From: Candidatus Rokuibacteriota bacterium
Lineage (GTDB): Bacteria; Methylomirabilota; Methylomirabilia; Rokubacteriales; CSP1-6
Reading direction: 5' to 3'
Length of the DNA: 64,000 nucleotides
Assembly: GCA_016200085.1 (NCBI GenBank)
Contig: JACQFL010000036.1
Location: 62,001 to 126,000, forward strand
Shown: positions 15,699-25,186 of the stretch, one piece after another
How the letters are laid out: each line of letters begins with the position of its first letter
How positions within the stretch are numbered: position 1 is the stretch's first letter
Translations under genes and position numbers: made by a program
Notes under the pieces: generated by a model
Databases searched by the model: none
What the model was told of the DNA's origin: nothing
Seen by the model: the letters and a program-made list of their open reading frames with translations, nothing else

Positions 15699-17591
15699 AT
15701 GATCACGTTCATGCGCCGCTATCCCCGGACCATCCAGGGGAGTCTTCTCGTCGTCATCGCGGGGTTCGTCGCCTCGCTGTTCATCTTCGGCGCCCAGAGC
15801 AAGGGCGCCGATCCGCGCGACTGGGTCGCCCGCGTCAACGACGAGACCATCACGCCCGACCAGTTCCAGCGCCGCTACGCGCAGTCGATGGCGATGATGG
15901 GCCAGATCTACGGCCAGCGCTTCACGCCCGAGCTGGCCGAGCGCCTGGGATTGCCCCAGCAGGTGGTCGAGGACCTCGTCAACGAGACCCTGGTGGTGCA
16001 GCGCGCCCGCGCCGAGGGCCTCGAGGTTGGCGACGAGGAGCTCAACGCCCGCATCCACCGCATCCCGGCCTTCCAGGAGAACGGCCGCTTCTCGCTCAAG
16101 CGCTACCAGGACGTCCTCGCCGTCAACCAGCTCACCCCGAGCATGTTCGAGGCGGACGTCCGCCGTCAGATGACGCGCGAGCGCGTGGAGCAGGTCGTGC
16201 GCGGCGGGATCAAGGCCTCCGACGCCGAGGTGGAGCAGGTCTACGTGGCGCGCAACGAGGAGGTGCGCGCGACGTGGGCGCTGGTGGATGCGGGACCGAT
16301 CGCCGCCGCCACCCCGGCCAGCGACGGCGAGCTGGAGGCGTACCTCAAGGAGCGAGCCGCCGACTTCCGCCTGCCCGAGCGGCGCCGCGCGCAGTACGTC
16401 GCCATCAATCCCAAGGACGTGACGCCCAGGATCACCGAGGCCGACGTCGAGCGGTATTACACCGCGAACGCGGCCGAGTTCGAATCCCCGCCCCAGGTCC
16501 ACGCCGCCCACGTGCTGGTCGCCGTGCCGCAGACGGGCGGGAGCGCCGCCGAGGACCAGGCGAAGGCGACGGTCGCCGAGGTCATCCGCCGCGCGAAGGC
16601 GGGCGAGGACTTCGCGGCGCTCGCCAAGGCCGTCTCCCAGGATCCCGGCTCGGCGGCCAAGGGCGGCGACCTGGGCTTCATCAAGAAGGGCGAGGTGATG
16701 CCCGACTTCGAGCGCGCGGTCTTCGCCCTCAAGAAGGGCGAGATCTCGCCCGAGCCCGTGCGGACCCCGTACGGCTTTCACGCGATCAAGGTGCTCGAGG
16801 TGCGTGAAGGCGGCAAGAAGCCGCTCAGGGAGGCCGCCGCGCAGATCCGCCAGAAGCTCGAGGGCGAAGGGGCCGATCGCGCCGCCCGGGCGCGCGCCGA
16901 CGAGGTGAGGCCCAAGCTCCAGGCGGCGGCCGACTTCATGGCCGAGGCCAGGCAGCTCGGCCTGGTGCCCGTGGAGACCACGCTCTCGCGCCAGGCCCCT
17001 ATCCCCGGCCTCGGCCGTCCCGACACGCTGCAGGAGGCCGCCTTCGGCCTCGCGGTGGGCGGGATCTCGACCCCGCTGCGCACTCCGGCGGGCTACGTGA
17101 TCTTGAAGAACGCCGAGAACCTGCCCGCGACGGTGCCGCCGCTGACCGAGATCCGCGACCGGGTGGCCACCGCCGTCAAGCGACAGAAGGCCGAGACGGT
17201 CGCGCTCGAGCGCGCCAGGCAGCTGGCCGCCGACGCGCGCCGCGGCGATTTCGCCGAGGCCGCGCGCCAGGCCGGCGCGACCACGGGCGAGACGGCGCCG
17301 TTCTCGCGCAGCAAGCCGGCCGAGCGGCTGGCGGGCGATGCCATGCTGGCCGCGCTGCAGACCCCCGTCCACCGCGTGACCGATCCGGTCAAGACCGGCC
17401 AGGGCTACTACGTGCTCAAGGTGCTGGAGCGCGTGGCCCCGGACATGGCCCGCTTCGCGGGCGAGCGCGACAAGCTCGCCCAGGAGGTCGTCGCGCAGAA
17501 GCAGGGCCAGGCGTGGACGGCCTGGATCGACGGCGCCCGCCGCACCGCGAGGATCGAGATCGCCCAGCGCTACCTGCCTCGCGCGGGGTAG
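15699..17591 (+). CDS. ppiD: Membrane-anchored parvulin-type peptidyl-prolyl isomerase (PpiD/SurA-like)
   Basis: A 630-residue periplasmic chaperone anchored by one N-terminal segment (about 12-32, SLLVVIAGFVASLFIFGA). A SurA_N-like helical region follows (about 40-220), then one parvulin domain (about 265-370) with HAAHVLVAV, GGDLGFIKKGEVMPDFE and TPYGFHAIKVLE. The C-terminal part repeats a divergent rotamase-like pattern. The length matches PpiD. A CAGGAGA ribosome-binding site precedes the ATG. It helps newly secreted outer-membrane proteins fold in species with a periplasm. Confidence 0.9.
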   Translation: MITFMRRYPRTIQGSLLVVIAGFVASLFIFGAQSKGADPRDWVARVNDETITPDQFQRRYAQSMAMMGQIYGQRFTPELAERLGLPQQVVEDLVNETLVVQRARAEGLEVGDEELNARIHRIPAFQENGRFSLKRYQDVLAVNQLTPSMFEADVRRQMTRERVEQVVRGGIKASDAEVEQVYVARNEEVRATWALVDAGPIAAATPASDGELEAYLKERAADFRLPERRRAQYVAINPKDVTPRITEADVERYYTANAAEFESPPQVHAAHVLVAVPQTGGSAAEDQAKATVAEVIRRAKAGEDFAALAKAVSQDPGSAAKGGDLGFIKKGEVMPDFERAVFALKKGEISPEPVRTPYGFHAIKVLEVREGGKKPLREAAAQIRQKLEGEGADRAARARADEVRPKLQAAADFMAEARQLGLVPVETTLSRQAPIPGLGRPDTLQEAAFGLAVGGISTPLRTPAGYVILKNAENLPATVPPLTEIRDRVATAVKRQKAETVALERARQLAADARRGDFAEAARQAGATTGETAPFSRSKPAERLAGDAMLAALQTPVHRVTDPVKTGQGYYVLKVLERVAPDMARFAGERDKLAQEVVAQKQGQAWTAWIDGARRTARIEIAQRYLPRAG

Positions 17592-17620
17592 TCCTGCGGG
17601 CGTGCTAAGGTAAAGGACCG

Positions 17621-18103
17621 ATGTCCGTCAAGCGCACCCCCATGACCCGCGCCGGCTTCGAGACGCTGCGCGACGAGCTCGAGCACCTCAAGCGCGTGGA
17701 GCGACACGCCATCACCAGGGCCATCGCCGAGGCGCGCGCCCACGGCGACCTCAGCGAGAACGCCGAGTACCACGCCGCGCGCGAGAAGCAGAGCTTCATC
17801 GAGGGGCGCATCGCCGATCTCGAGGGCAAGGTCCATGGCGCCGAGGTCATCGATCCGCCGTCCTCCGGCGAGCGCATCACCTTCGCCTCGACGGTGCGGC
17901 TCGAGGACGAGGCCGGCAAGGAGGTCCGCTACTGGATCGTGGGCTCCGACGAGGCGCAGCCGGCCCGGGGCAAGATCTCGATCATGTCACCGCTGGCGCG
18001 CACCCTCATCGGCAAGAAGGTGGGCGACAACGTGACGGCGCAGCTGCCGGGGGGCAAGAAGACGTTCGACATCCTCCAGGCCAATTTTCCCTGGACGGAC
18101 TGA
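17621..18103 (+). CDS. greA: Transcription elongation factor GreA
   Basis: A 160-residue cleavage-stimulating factor that rescues backtracked RNA polymerase. The N-terminal coiled coil contains the [20 protein letters not shown] block with the acidic tip residues (about 33-52). The C-terminal FKBP-like domain ends with [23 protein letters not shown]. Start chosen at the ATG with AAAGGA upstream. 29 bases separate it from ppiD. Confidence 0.97.
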   Translation: MSVKRTPMTRAGFETLRDELEHLKRVERHAITRAIAEARAHGDLSENAEYHAAREKQSFIEGRIADLEGKVHGAEVIDPPSSGERITFASTVRLEDEAGKEVRYWIVGSDEAQPARGKISIMSPLARTLIGKKVGDNVTAQLPGGKKTFDILQANFPWTD

Positions 18104-18106
18104 CCG

Positions 18107-19006
18107 ATGCCCTTCGCGCGGACCGACGACGGCGTGAACCTGTTCTACGAGGCGGCGGGCCAGGGCCTGCCCCTCGTGTTCGTCCACGAGTTCGCGGGGG
18201 ACCACCGCAGCTGGCTGCCCCAGATCAACTTCTTCTCCCGCCGCTACCGGACCATCGCGTTCAACGCGCGCGGCTATCCGCCCTCGGACGTGCCCGACGG
18301 CGTGCAGCGCTACTCGCAGGACCGCGCCACCGACGACGTCCGCGCCGTCCTCGACGCCCTCGGGATCGCGAAGGCGCACGTCTGCGGGCTCTCCATGGGG
18401 GGCTACGCCACCCTGCACTTCGGCCTGCGCCATCCCGGGCGGGCGCTCTCGCTGACCGTGGCCGGCGCCGGCTACGGTAGCGTCCTGGCCGAGCGCGAGA
18501 AGTTCCGGGCCGACGTCGCCCAGACCATGCGACAGTTCGAGGCGGACGGCATGGCGCAGGTCGCGGAGATGTACGCACGCGGTCCGACGCGCGTGCAGTT
18601 CCGCGACAAGGACCCCACGGGCTGGGCGGCCTTCCGCGACATGCTCGCGGGCGGCTCGGCGCGCGGGCACGCGCTCACCATGGGCGGCGTGCAGGCGGCC
18701 CGCCCGTCCATCTTCGAGCTCGAGGACGGGCTCGTGAAGCTCGAGGTGCCGACGCTCATCATGACGGGCGACGAGGACGAGCCGTGCCTCGAGCCCGCGC
18801 TCTTCATGAAGCGCACGATCCCGACCGCGGCGCTCGTGGTGCTGCCGAAGTCGGGGCACACCATCAACCTCGAGGAGCCGGAGGCCTTCAACCGCGCGCT
18901 CCTCGACTTCCTCACCGCGGTGGCCGCGGGCCGCTGGACGCGCCGCAACGAGGCGTCGCAGACGGGCTCCGCCATCCTGCCGGCGCCGACGAAAGGGACG
19001 CGATGA
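18107..19006 (+). CDS. Alpha/beta hydrolase
   Basis: A 299-residue hydrolase of the 3-oxoadipate-enol-lactonase/haloperoxidase-like group. Triad: Ser in CGLSMGGYA (about 97), Asp in TGDEDEP (about 224), His in SGHTIN (about 252); the oxyanion strand is VFVHEFAGDHRSW. It starts 4 bases after greA and ends coupled by ATGA to the CoA-transferase gene, suggesting a role in acyl or ester turnover. Substrate unknown. Confidence 0.85.
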   Translation: MPFARTDDGVNLFYEAAGQGLPLVFVHEFAGDHRSWLPQINFFSRRYRTIAFNARGYPPSDVPDGVQRYSQDRATDDVRAVLDALGIAKAHVCGLSMGGYATLHFGLRHPGRALSLTVAGAGYGSVLAEREKFRADVAQTMRQFEADGMAQVAEMYARGPTRVQFRDKDPTGWAAFRDMLAGGSARGHALTMGGVQAARPSIFELEDGLVKLEVPTLIMTGDEDEPCLEPALFMKRTIPTAALVVLPKSGHTINLEEPEAFNRALLDFLTAVAAGRWTRRNEASQTGSAILPAPTKGTR

Positions 19007-20169
19007 CGCTACCGCTGGCCGACTACGTGGTGATCGATCTCACCCGCGCGCGCTCCGGTCCGACGGCGGTGCGCCAGCTCGCCGACATGGGCGCCCGGGT
19101 CGTCAAGGTCGAGACGCGTCACGACGCCGACGCCGACTTCGCGCGGCACGGCTTCGACTTCCAGAACGTCCAGCGCAACAAGCGGTCCCTGACCCTCGAC
19201 CTCAAGAAGCCCGAGGGCGTCGCCATCCTCACGAAGCTGGTCGCACGGGCCGACGTCCTCATCGAGAACTACCGGCCGGACGTCAAGAAGCGCCTGGGCA
19301 TCGACTACGAGGCCTTGAGCGCGATCAACCCGCGGCTGGTCTACGCCAGCATCTCCGGCTTCGGCCAGAGCGGGCCCTACCGTGACCGTCCCGGCTACGA
19401 CCAGATCGCGCAGGGCATGGGCGGCCTGATGTCCGTCACCGGCCTGCCCGGTCAAGGCCCCGTGCGCGTGGGCATTCCCATCGCCGACCTGACCGCAGGG
19501 ATCTTCCTCGCCCAGGGCATCCTCGTCGCGCTGCTCGAGCGGGCGAAGTCGGGCCGCGGCCAGTGGGTGCACACCTCGCTCCTCGAGGCGATGGTCACGA
19601 TGCTGGACTTCCAGGCCACGCGGTGGCTGATGGGCGGCGAGATCCCGCCGCAGGCGGGCAACGACCACCCGACGGGGATCCCGACGGGCGTGTTCAAGAC
19701 GAAGGACGGCCACATCAACATCGCCGCGTCCGGCCAGCAGATGTACCGCCGGCTCTGCAGCGCGCTCGGCGTCGAGCACCTCATCGAGGATCCGCGGTTC
19801 GTCACCATCGCCGAGCGCTCGAAGAATCGCCTCGAGCTCAACCGCGAGCTGGAGAAGGCGACGCTGACGCGCCCGAGCGCCGAGTGGGTGGACAGGCTCA
19901 ACGCCGCGGGGGTGCCGTCGGGCCCGATCCTCAACGTCAAGGAAGTGTTCGAGAACGAGCAGGTGCGCCACCTGGGCCTCGCCGTGCCCGTGAAGCACCC
20001 GGCGCTGGGGGAGATCCAGCTGCAGCGGGTCGCCGTGACGCTCTCGCGCACGCCGGGCGCCGTGCGAACGTCCGCGCCCGATGCGGGGGAGCACACCGAC
20101 GAGATCCTCGCCGAGCTCGGCTACGGCGGCGCGGCGATCGAGCGACTCCGCACGGACGAAGTCGTGTAG
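19003..20169 (+). CDS. CaiB/BaiF family class III CoA-transferase
   Basis: A 388-residue enzyme that moves CoA between carboxylic acids through an enzyme-bound Asp. The Asp lies in IADLTAGIFLAQGIL (about 162-176). Other family marks are VIDLTRARSGP, GARVVKVE, NKRSLTLDLKKPEG and ISGFGQSGPY. The ATG overlaps the hydrolase stop (ATGA). The acyl substrate cannot be read; a paralogue is encoded at 48618-49790. Confidence 0.92.
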   Translation: MTLPLADYVVIDLTRARSGPTAVRQLADMGARVVKVETRHDADADFARHGFDFQNVQRNKRSLTLDLKKPEGVAILTKLVARADVLIENYRPDVKKRLGIDYEALSAINPRLVYASISGFGQSGPYRDRPGYDQIAQGMGGLMSVTGLPGQGPVRVGIPIADLTAGIFLAQGILVALLERAKSGRGQWVHTSLLEAMVTMLDFQATRWLMGGEIPPQAGNDHPTGIPTGVFKTKDGHINIAASGQQMYRRLCSALGVEHLIEDPRFVTIAERSKNRLELNRELEKATLTRPSAEWVDRLNAAGVPSGPILNVKEVFENEQVRHLGLAVPVKHPALGEIQLQRVAVTLSRTPGAVRTSAPDAGEHTDEILAELGYGGAAIERLRTDEVV

Positions 20170-20269
20170 CCGAAGACGGGGCCTCGACGGGCCCCCGCGC
20201 GTCGCCCGATCGTGTCGACGATGCACTTTTCCCTCTGCGGCCGCTGGCGGGGCGGGCGATGATGGCACG

Positions 20270-22834
20270 ATGAGCGCCGCCTGGCTCGCGCTGTTCTTCT
20301 TCGTCTCCGGCTTCTGCTCCCTCGTCTACGAGGTGGTCTGGCTGCGGCTGGCCATGGCGGCCTTCGGCGTCAACACGCCGCTGGTCGCGATCGTGCTGTC
20401 CGTCTTCATGGCGGGCCTCGCGATCGGCAGCTGGGGCGGTGGCCGGCTGGTGGTGGCCGCCGACCCGGGGCGCGCGCTCCGGCTGTACGCCGCGGCCGAG
20501 CTCGTCATCGGGCTCTCGGGCATCGCGGTGCCGTACGCGCTCGGCTGGGGCCGCGGCGTGCTGGCGCGGGCGGCGGAGACGGCCGCGTGGGGCTCGGGGA
20601 GCTACTACGCGGCCTCCGGAGCGTTCGTGGCGCTCGCGCTCCTGCCGTCCTGCGCGTGCATGGGCGCGACCTTCCCGCTGGCGATGGCGGCCCTGCGCGG
20701 CGCCTCCCGGGTCGAGGGCGCGTTCAGCTATCTCTATCTGACCAACGTCCTCGGCGCGACCACGGGCACGCTCCTGTCCGCCGTGGTCCTGATCGAGCTC
20801 TACGGCTTTCGCGGCACGCTCGCCATCGCCGCCGCGCTGAACGCGGGGCTCACGGCGGCCGCCTTCGCCCTGAGCCGGAGGCTCGGCGCCGCCGCGTCGG
20901 AGCGCGCCCTGGCGCCGCCGGCGTCCGTGATCGGGGGGGGCGGAGCGGCGGCGCTCCTGCTGCTCTTCACGACCGGCCTCACGAGCCTGGCCGCCGAGGT
21001 CGTGTGGGTGCGACAGTTCACGCCCTATCTCGGCACCGCGGTCTACGCCTTCGCCCTGACCCTGGCCCTGTACCTCGGGGCCACCTTTGCCGGCTCGCGC
21101 GCGTATCGCGCGCGCCTGGCTTCGTCGGCGCCCGTCGCGTGGGCGGTGCTCGGGGTGCTGGCCCTGCTGCCGCTGGCCGTCGCCGATCCGCGGCCCGGCA
21201 TCGAGGCGGGGTTCCTCTGGGGCGCGCTGCGGTTGGCCGTCGGCATCGTGCCCTTCTGCGCCGTGCTGGGCTACGTCACGCCGATGCTCGTCGATCGCTG
21301 GGCCGTCGGCGATCCGGGCCGCGCCGGGGCGGCCTACGCCGTCAACGTGGTCGGCGGCATCCTCGGCCCGCTGCTCGCGGCGTTCGTCCTCCTGCCCCTC
21401 GTCGGCGAGCGCGCCACCCTGGCGGTGCTGGCGCTGCCGCTGTTCCTCGCCGGGTGGTGGAGCGCGCGCGGGAGCCGGCGCGCGCGCCTGGCGCTGGCGT
21501 CCGCGGCGCTCCTCGCCGTGGTCCTGATCGCGGGCACGCGTGACTACTTCCACGCCTTTCCCCGCCGCGAGGTGCGCCGCGACTACACGGCGACGGTGCT
21601 CGCCACCGGCGAGGGCGCCGATCGCGGGCTGCTCGTCAACGGCATCGGGATGACGCGATTGCTGCCGGTATTGAAGGTGATGGCGCACCTGCCGCTGGCG
21701 TCGCTCGGGCGGCCGCCCGAGAGCGCGCTGGCCATCTGCTTCGGCATGGGGACCACGTTCCGCTCGCTGCTCAGCTGGAACGTCGACGTCACCGCCGTCG
21801 AGCTCGTGCCCAGCGTCCCGCGGCTGTTCGGCTATTACCATGCCGACGCTCCGGCGCTGCTGCGCTCCCCGCGGGCGCACGTCGTCATCGACGACGGGCG
21901 CCGCTTCCTCGAGCGCTCGCGCGCCCGCTACGACGTCATCACCGTCGATCCGCCGCCGCCCGTGGACGGCGCGGGCGCCAGCCTGCTCTACAGCCGCGAG
22001 TTCTACGAGGTGCTGAAGCCCCGCCTCAAGCCCGGCGGCATCCTGCATCAGTGGCTTCCGAACCAGGAGTCCTACTACGCCATCGAGAGCTACCCCACCA
22101 CGCAGGCCGCCATCGCGCGAACCATCAGGGAGGCGTTTCCCCACCTGCGCGTCTTCGTCGCCCGGGACGGCCTGGGCATCCATTTCCTCGCGAGCCAGGA
22201 GGCCGTCCCCCGGCGCACCGCCGCCGAGCTCGCGGCTCGGCTGCCCGCGGCCGCCGCGTCGGACCTCGTCGAGTGGGGCCCGGACCGCTCCGCCGAGGCG
22301 CAGCTCGCGGACGTGCTACGCCGGGAGACCACGGCTGACGCGTTCGTGCGCCTCGTGGCGGAGGCGCCGCAGCTCGTCGACGACCACCCGATCAACGAGT
22401 ACTTCCTCCTGCGCCGGACCTTCCGTCCCGACTTCCACGTCCACGACGAGGACTTCCGCCGCGAGGACCCGCCGGCGCTCCGGGCCGCGCTGTCGTCGCG
22501 CGGCTGGGGGTCGACCGCCCAGGGGCTGACGCTCGCGCCGGGCGGCTCCGGGGAGATGATCTATCGCTTCGACACCCGCCGCGGGGTGAAGGCGGCGCGG
22601 CTGTTGCTCTGGCTCCGCCCGCCGGCCGGGGTACGGACGTGGGTCGAGGTGGCGACCGACAAGGAATCGTGGATCACCGTGGGGCACGATGCGGAATACG
22701 GCGGCACGTCGATCGACGTCACCGGGATCGTGGCGAGGCAGCCGCAGTTCTTCGTGCGGCTCCGGGCGGTCTATCCGACGGGAGAGCGCCCGGCGCTCGT
22801 CGTGGAGCGCTTCAAGGTCGAGTACGCGGAGTAG
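20270..22834 (+). CDS. Membrane-fused spermidine-synthase-like methyltransferase-fold protein
   Basis: An 854-residue protein. The N-terminal half (about 1-420) is an MFS-like membrane region with about 12 hydrophobic segments. A spermidine-synthase Rossmann domain (about 430-680) follows, with CFGMGTTFRSLL, the acidic strand VTAVELVPSV and VITVDPPPPV. A C-terminal region of about 100 residues (IYRFDTRRGVKAARLLLWLRP onward) looks like a beta-sandwich and has no aminopropyltransferase counterpart. Such fusions are widespread, but their substrates are mostly unknown. ATG at 20270; the longer track ORF runs into the preceding gene. Confidence 0.8.
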   Translation: MSAAWLALFFFVSGFCSLVYEVVWLRLAMAAFGVNTPLVAIVLSVFMAGLAIGSWGGGRLVVAADPGRALRLYAAAELVIGLSGIAVPYALGWGRGVLARAAETAAWGSGSYYAASGAFVALALLPSCACMGATFPLAMAALRGASRVEGAFSYLYLTNVLGATTGTLLSAVVLIELYGFRGTLAIAAALNAGLTAAAFALSRRLGAAASERALAPPASVIGGGGAAALLLLFTTGLTSLAAEVVWVRQFTPYLGTAVYAFALTLALYLGATFAGSRAYRARLASSAPVAWAVLGVLALLPLAVADPRPGIEAGFLWGALRLAVGIVPFCAVLGYVTPMLVDRWAVGDPGRAGAAYAVNVVGGILGPLLAAFVLLPLVGERATLAVLALPLFLAGWWSARGSRRARLALASAALLAVVLIAGTRDYFHAFPRREVRRDYTATVLATGEGADRGLLVNGIGMTRLLPVLKVMAHLPLASLGRPPESALAICFGMGTTFRSLLSWNVDVTAVELVPSVPRLFGYYHADAPALLRSPRAHVVIDDGRRFLERSRARYDVITVDPPPPVDGAGASLLYSREFYEVLKPRLKPGGILHQWLPNQESYYAIESYPTTQAAIARTIREAFPHLRVFVARDGLGIHFLASQEAVPRRTAAELAARLPAAAASDLVEWGPDRSAEAQLADVLRRETTADAFVRLVAEAPQLVDDHPINEYFLLRRTFRPDFHVHDEDFRREDPPALRAALSSRGWGSTAQGLTLAPGGSGEMIYRFDTRRGVKAARLLLWLRPPAGVRTWVEVATDKESWITVGHDAEYGGTSIDVTGIVARQPQFFVRLRAVYPTGERPALVVERFKVEYAE

Positions 22835-22844
22835 GCGCGCGTCC

Positions 22845-23975
22845 TCAGCGGAGCGCGTCACGCAGCTCGCGGGTGAGCACCTCCACGGTCCCGCGCGTGC
22901 CGCCGGCGAGCTTGAGCTTCCACTCGCCCTCGGTCTCGAAGCGCCGGTCGCGCAGCCGCTCCGCCCACGGCTTGATGGCGTCCCGGATGGCGTGCAGGTC
23001 GAAGGCGTCGCGCCGCAGCTCCTTGGCGCGCGCCATGACGTCGGGCGACACCCGGATGAAGGCGCGGAGGGCGGAGCCGGTCTTGATCGAGTACTTGCGG
23101 CCGGCCCACGCCTGCGGGAACGTCACCGAGATGGCCTTGACGTAGTTCAGGAAGAAGCGCTTGGCGCCCTGCCGGAGCTCGCCGATCCGCGCGCTGCCCC
23201 CCACCTTCTCCACCGTCTCGAAGAGGTCGACCATCTCCTCGGCGAGCGGGGCCTGGCTGACACGGCCCCGGCCGGTGCCCAGCATCTTGATCTCGCCGTG
23301 CAGCGGCGAGGTGTCGTCGTCGTTGAGCGAGCGGATGACGTCGTGGGCCAGGGCCTGGTTGGGATCGGGATACAGCTTGCGCCCCGACAGGCTGATGATG
23401 TGCGACGGGTTGAGGCGCGTGTGCTTGGCGTTGATGGTGACGAACAGCTCCACGATCTGCCGCGCGTCGAGCGTGTCGAAGAGGACGGCGGGCACCTCGA
23501 TGTTGACGCTCTCGCCGGCCTGGCTGAGCGCGTGCAGCGCGAGCAGCCGGTGCTGGCCGTCGAGCACCCGCAGCACCCCGTGCTCTTCCGGGATCTGCAG
23601 CAGGCCGAGGTCGTGATGGCCGGCGACCGGCGTGAAGGTGAAGCGCTTCTCGGAGGTGATGATCACCGCGCCCGGGATGGCGGGCAGGCTCCCCGCGTCC
23701 TTGCACTCGCGGTAGTAGGTGGCCAGCTCGTCGATCTTGCGGCGGATGACGGGGCGCTGGTACGCGGTCTCGCTCTCGCTGATCCTCCTCTCGAGCGAAT
23801 CCCAGTTCACCCGGGACCGGGAGCCGCTCCGGGTCTTCGGCCGCTCCGCATCCGGCCCACCCGAGTAGCCGAGGACCTCGAACTTGACCAGCCGGTCGAT
23901 GTCCTTGGCGCTCAACCCGGCCTGGTAGAACTCCACCCCGAACTGTTTGACGCGCCGCGCAGGGACAGTGATCAT
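22845..23975 (-). CDS. DGQHR-domain protein (DndB-like)
   Basis: A 376-residue protein with the defining motif RVLDGQHRLLAL (about residues 139-150), plus FVTINAKHTRLNPSHIISL. DGQHR proteins include DndB, which controls DNA phosphorothioation, and ParB/sulfiredoxin-like relatives. No dnd or other modification genes are nearby, so it is an orphan. ATG at 23975 has a strong promoter directly in front. It converges with the plus-strand gene ending at 22834. Confidence 0.8.
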   Translation of the reverse strand: MITVPARRVKQFGVEFYQAGLSAKDIDRLVKFEVLGYSGGPDAERPKTRSGSRSRVNWDSLERRISESETAYQRPVIRRKIDELATYYRECKDAGSLPAIPGAVIITSEKRFTFTPVAGHHDLGLLQIPEEHGVLRVLDGQHRLLALHALSQAGESVNIEVPAVLFDTLDARQIVELFVTINAKHTRLNPSHIISLSGRKLYPDPNQALAHDVIRSLNDDDTSPLHGEIKMLGTGRGRVSQAPLAEEMVDLFETVEKVGGSARIGELRQGAKRFFLNYVKAISVTFPQAWAGRKYSIKTGSALRAFIRVSPDVMARAKELRRDAFDLHAIRDAIKPWAERLRDRRFETEGEWKLKLAGGTRGTVEVLTRELRDALR

Positions 23976-23984
23976 GGTGCCCGC

Positions 23985-24014
23985 ACTGTACTTGATGGGA
24001 CAAACCCCTGTCAA
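23985..24014 (-). promoter_or_regulatory. Promoter of the DGQHR gene, near-leaderless
   Basis: Perfect TTGACA (24009-24014), 18-base spacer, TACAGT (23985-23990). Transcription would begin about 3 bases before the ATG at 23975. The -35 is followed by GGGG, as in the 2516 promoter, and a GACA-N6-TGTC dyad starts within it. Confidence 0.6.
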
Positions 24015-24067
24015 AAGGGGGGTTTTCTGCGTTCGACACCACCTGAAGTTCTCCGCGGTTCCCGTCC

Positions 24068-24919
24068 GTGACCGCCGGCGCTCTGCTGCTCGTGCTCGTC
24101 GCGGCCTGCCTGCACTCCGGGTGGAACGCGCTGACCAAGCGGGCGAGCGACGGCCTCGTCTTCCTCTGGTCATCGGTGGCGGTGGCCACGCTCGTGCTCG
24201 GCGTGCCGGCGGCGACGTGGCTGCGCGCCGGCGTGCCGGCCGCCGCCGTGCCGTTCCTCCTCGCCACCGTGGCGCTGCACGGCGCCTACTTCTACACGCT
24301 GGGGCGCTCCTACCGCTCCGGCGAGTTCTCCCTCGTCTACCCGGTCGCGCGGGGCCTCGGCGTCGGGCTCGTCCCGCTCCTCGCCCTCCCCCTGTTCGGC
24401 GAGCGGCTGTCGCCGCTCGGCACGCTGGGCGTCGGGCTCGTGGTCGCGGGCATCGTCGTGCTGCAGTGGCCGGTCCCGGGCGCGGCGCGCCGGCACCGGC
24501 TGTCGGCCGGCGTGGGCTGGGCGATCGCGACGGGGTTCACCATCGCGGGGTACTCGCTCACCGACAAGGCCGGCGTCGCGCGCTTGCACCCCGTGCCGTA
24601 CGTCACGCTGCTCGGCGCCGGCTCGGCGCTCGTGCTGCTGCCCGCGGTGCTCCGCCGGCGCGTGGCGCTCGCCGCGGAGTGGAGGGGCAACTGGCGTCGC
24701 ATCCTCGCCGCGGCCTCGATGAACCTGACCGCGTACCTCCTGGTGCTGTTCGCGTTCCGGCTCTCCAAGGTGGGCTACGTCGTCGCGGCCCGCGAGCTGT
24801 CGATCGTGATCTCGACCGCCATCGGCGCGGTGGGTTTTCGCGAAGGGCGCGTGGCCGCCCGCCTCGCGGCGGCGGCGGTCATCCTCGCCGGCGTCACCTG
24901 CGTCGCGCTCGCGCGCTAG
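24068..24919 (+). CDS. EamA/DMT-family membrane transporter
   Basis: A 283-residue inner-membrane protein with about ten hydrophobic segments in two EamA-type halves. Family marks are LHSGWNALTKRA after the first segment and YTLGRSYRSGEFSLVYPVARG, the usual small-metabolite exporter pattern. GTG start. It is followed by a long palindrome (24956-25111) and the convergent lhgO gene. Substrate unknown. Confidence 0.8.
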   Translation: MTAGALLLVLVAACLHSGWNALTKRASDGLVFLWSSVAVATLVLGVPAATWLRAGVPAAAVPFLLATVALHGAYFYTLGRSYRSGEFSLVYPVARGLGVGLVPLLALPLFGERLSPLGTLGVGLVVAGIVVLQWPVPGAARRHRLSAGVGWAIATGFTIAGYSLTDKAGVARLHPVPYVTLLGAGSALVLLPAVLRRRVALAAEWRGNWRRILAAASMNLTAYLLVLFAFRLSKVGYVVAARELSIVISTAIGAVGFREGRVAARLAAAAVILAGVTCVALAR

Positions 24920-24955
24920 TAGACGTCCGCGACGCGGTGTCGACGATCGAGCGGC

Positions 24956-25111
24956 GGTCGGCCGGCGGGTGCGCGCGGCAGGGGTCACCGGGACCACGCC
25001 GCACGCGCGCGCCGGCCCGTGGTGGCTGGGCTCCATCCGGGCCGAGGGCGTCCGTTGTCGGTTGGGGTACGGGTCCGGTTGACCCCTGCCGCACGCACCC
25101 GCCGGCCGACC
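24956..25111. repeat. 156-bp palindromic element 1, 32-nt terminal arms
   Basis: Left arm 24956-24987 and right arm 25080-25111 are inverted copies with one mismatch in 32 bases; pairing continues imperfectly inward. It fills the gap between two convergent genes. No ORF is credible here. Confidence 0.8.
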
Positions 25112-25186
25112 GGGCGTTGCGAGTTCTCGCCACGACGTCACCGACGGCAGATTCGCGCGGCGGGGATGGCGGCGCGGGGCGGCGGG

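Noticed and set aside
16478-16490. GTTCGAATCC, tRNA T-loop-like sequence
   Set aside because: It lies inside the ppiD coding frame and has no acceptor or anticodon arms around it.
14634-17372. 912-residue minus-strand ORF antisense to trmI and ppiD
   Set aside because: Codon-shadow composition, no recognisable domain, and the opposite strand encodes clear families.
24956-25111. Insertion-sequence remnant or CRISPR-like repeat
   Set aside because: No transposase fragment, no repeated direct units with spacers and no visible target-site duplication; it is a single long palindrome.
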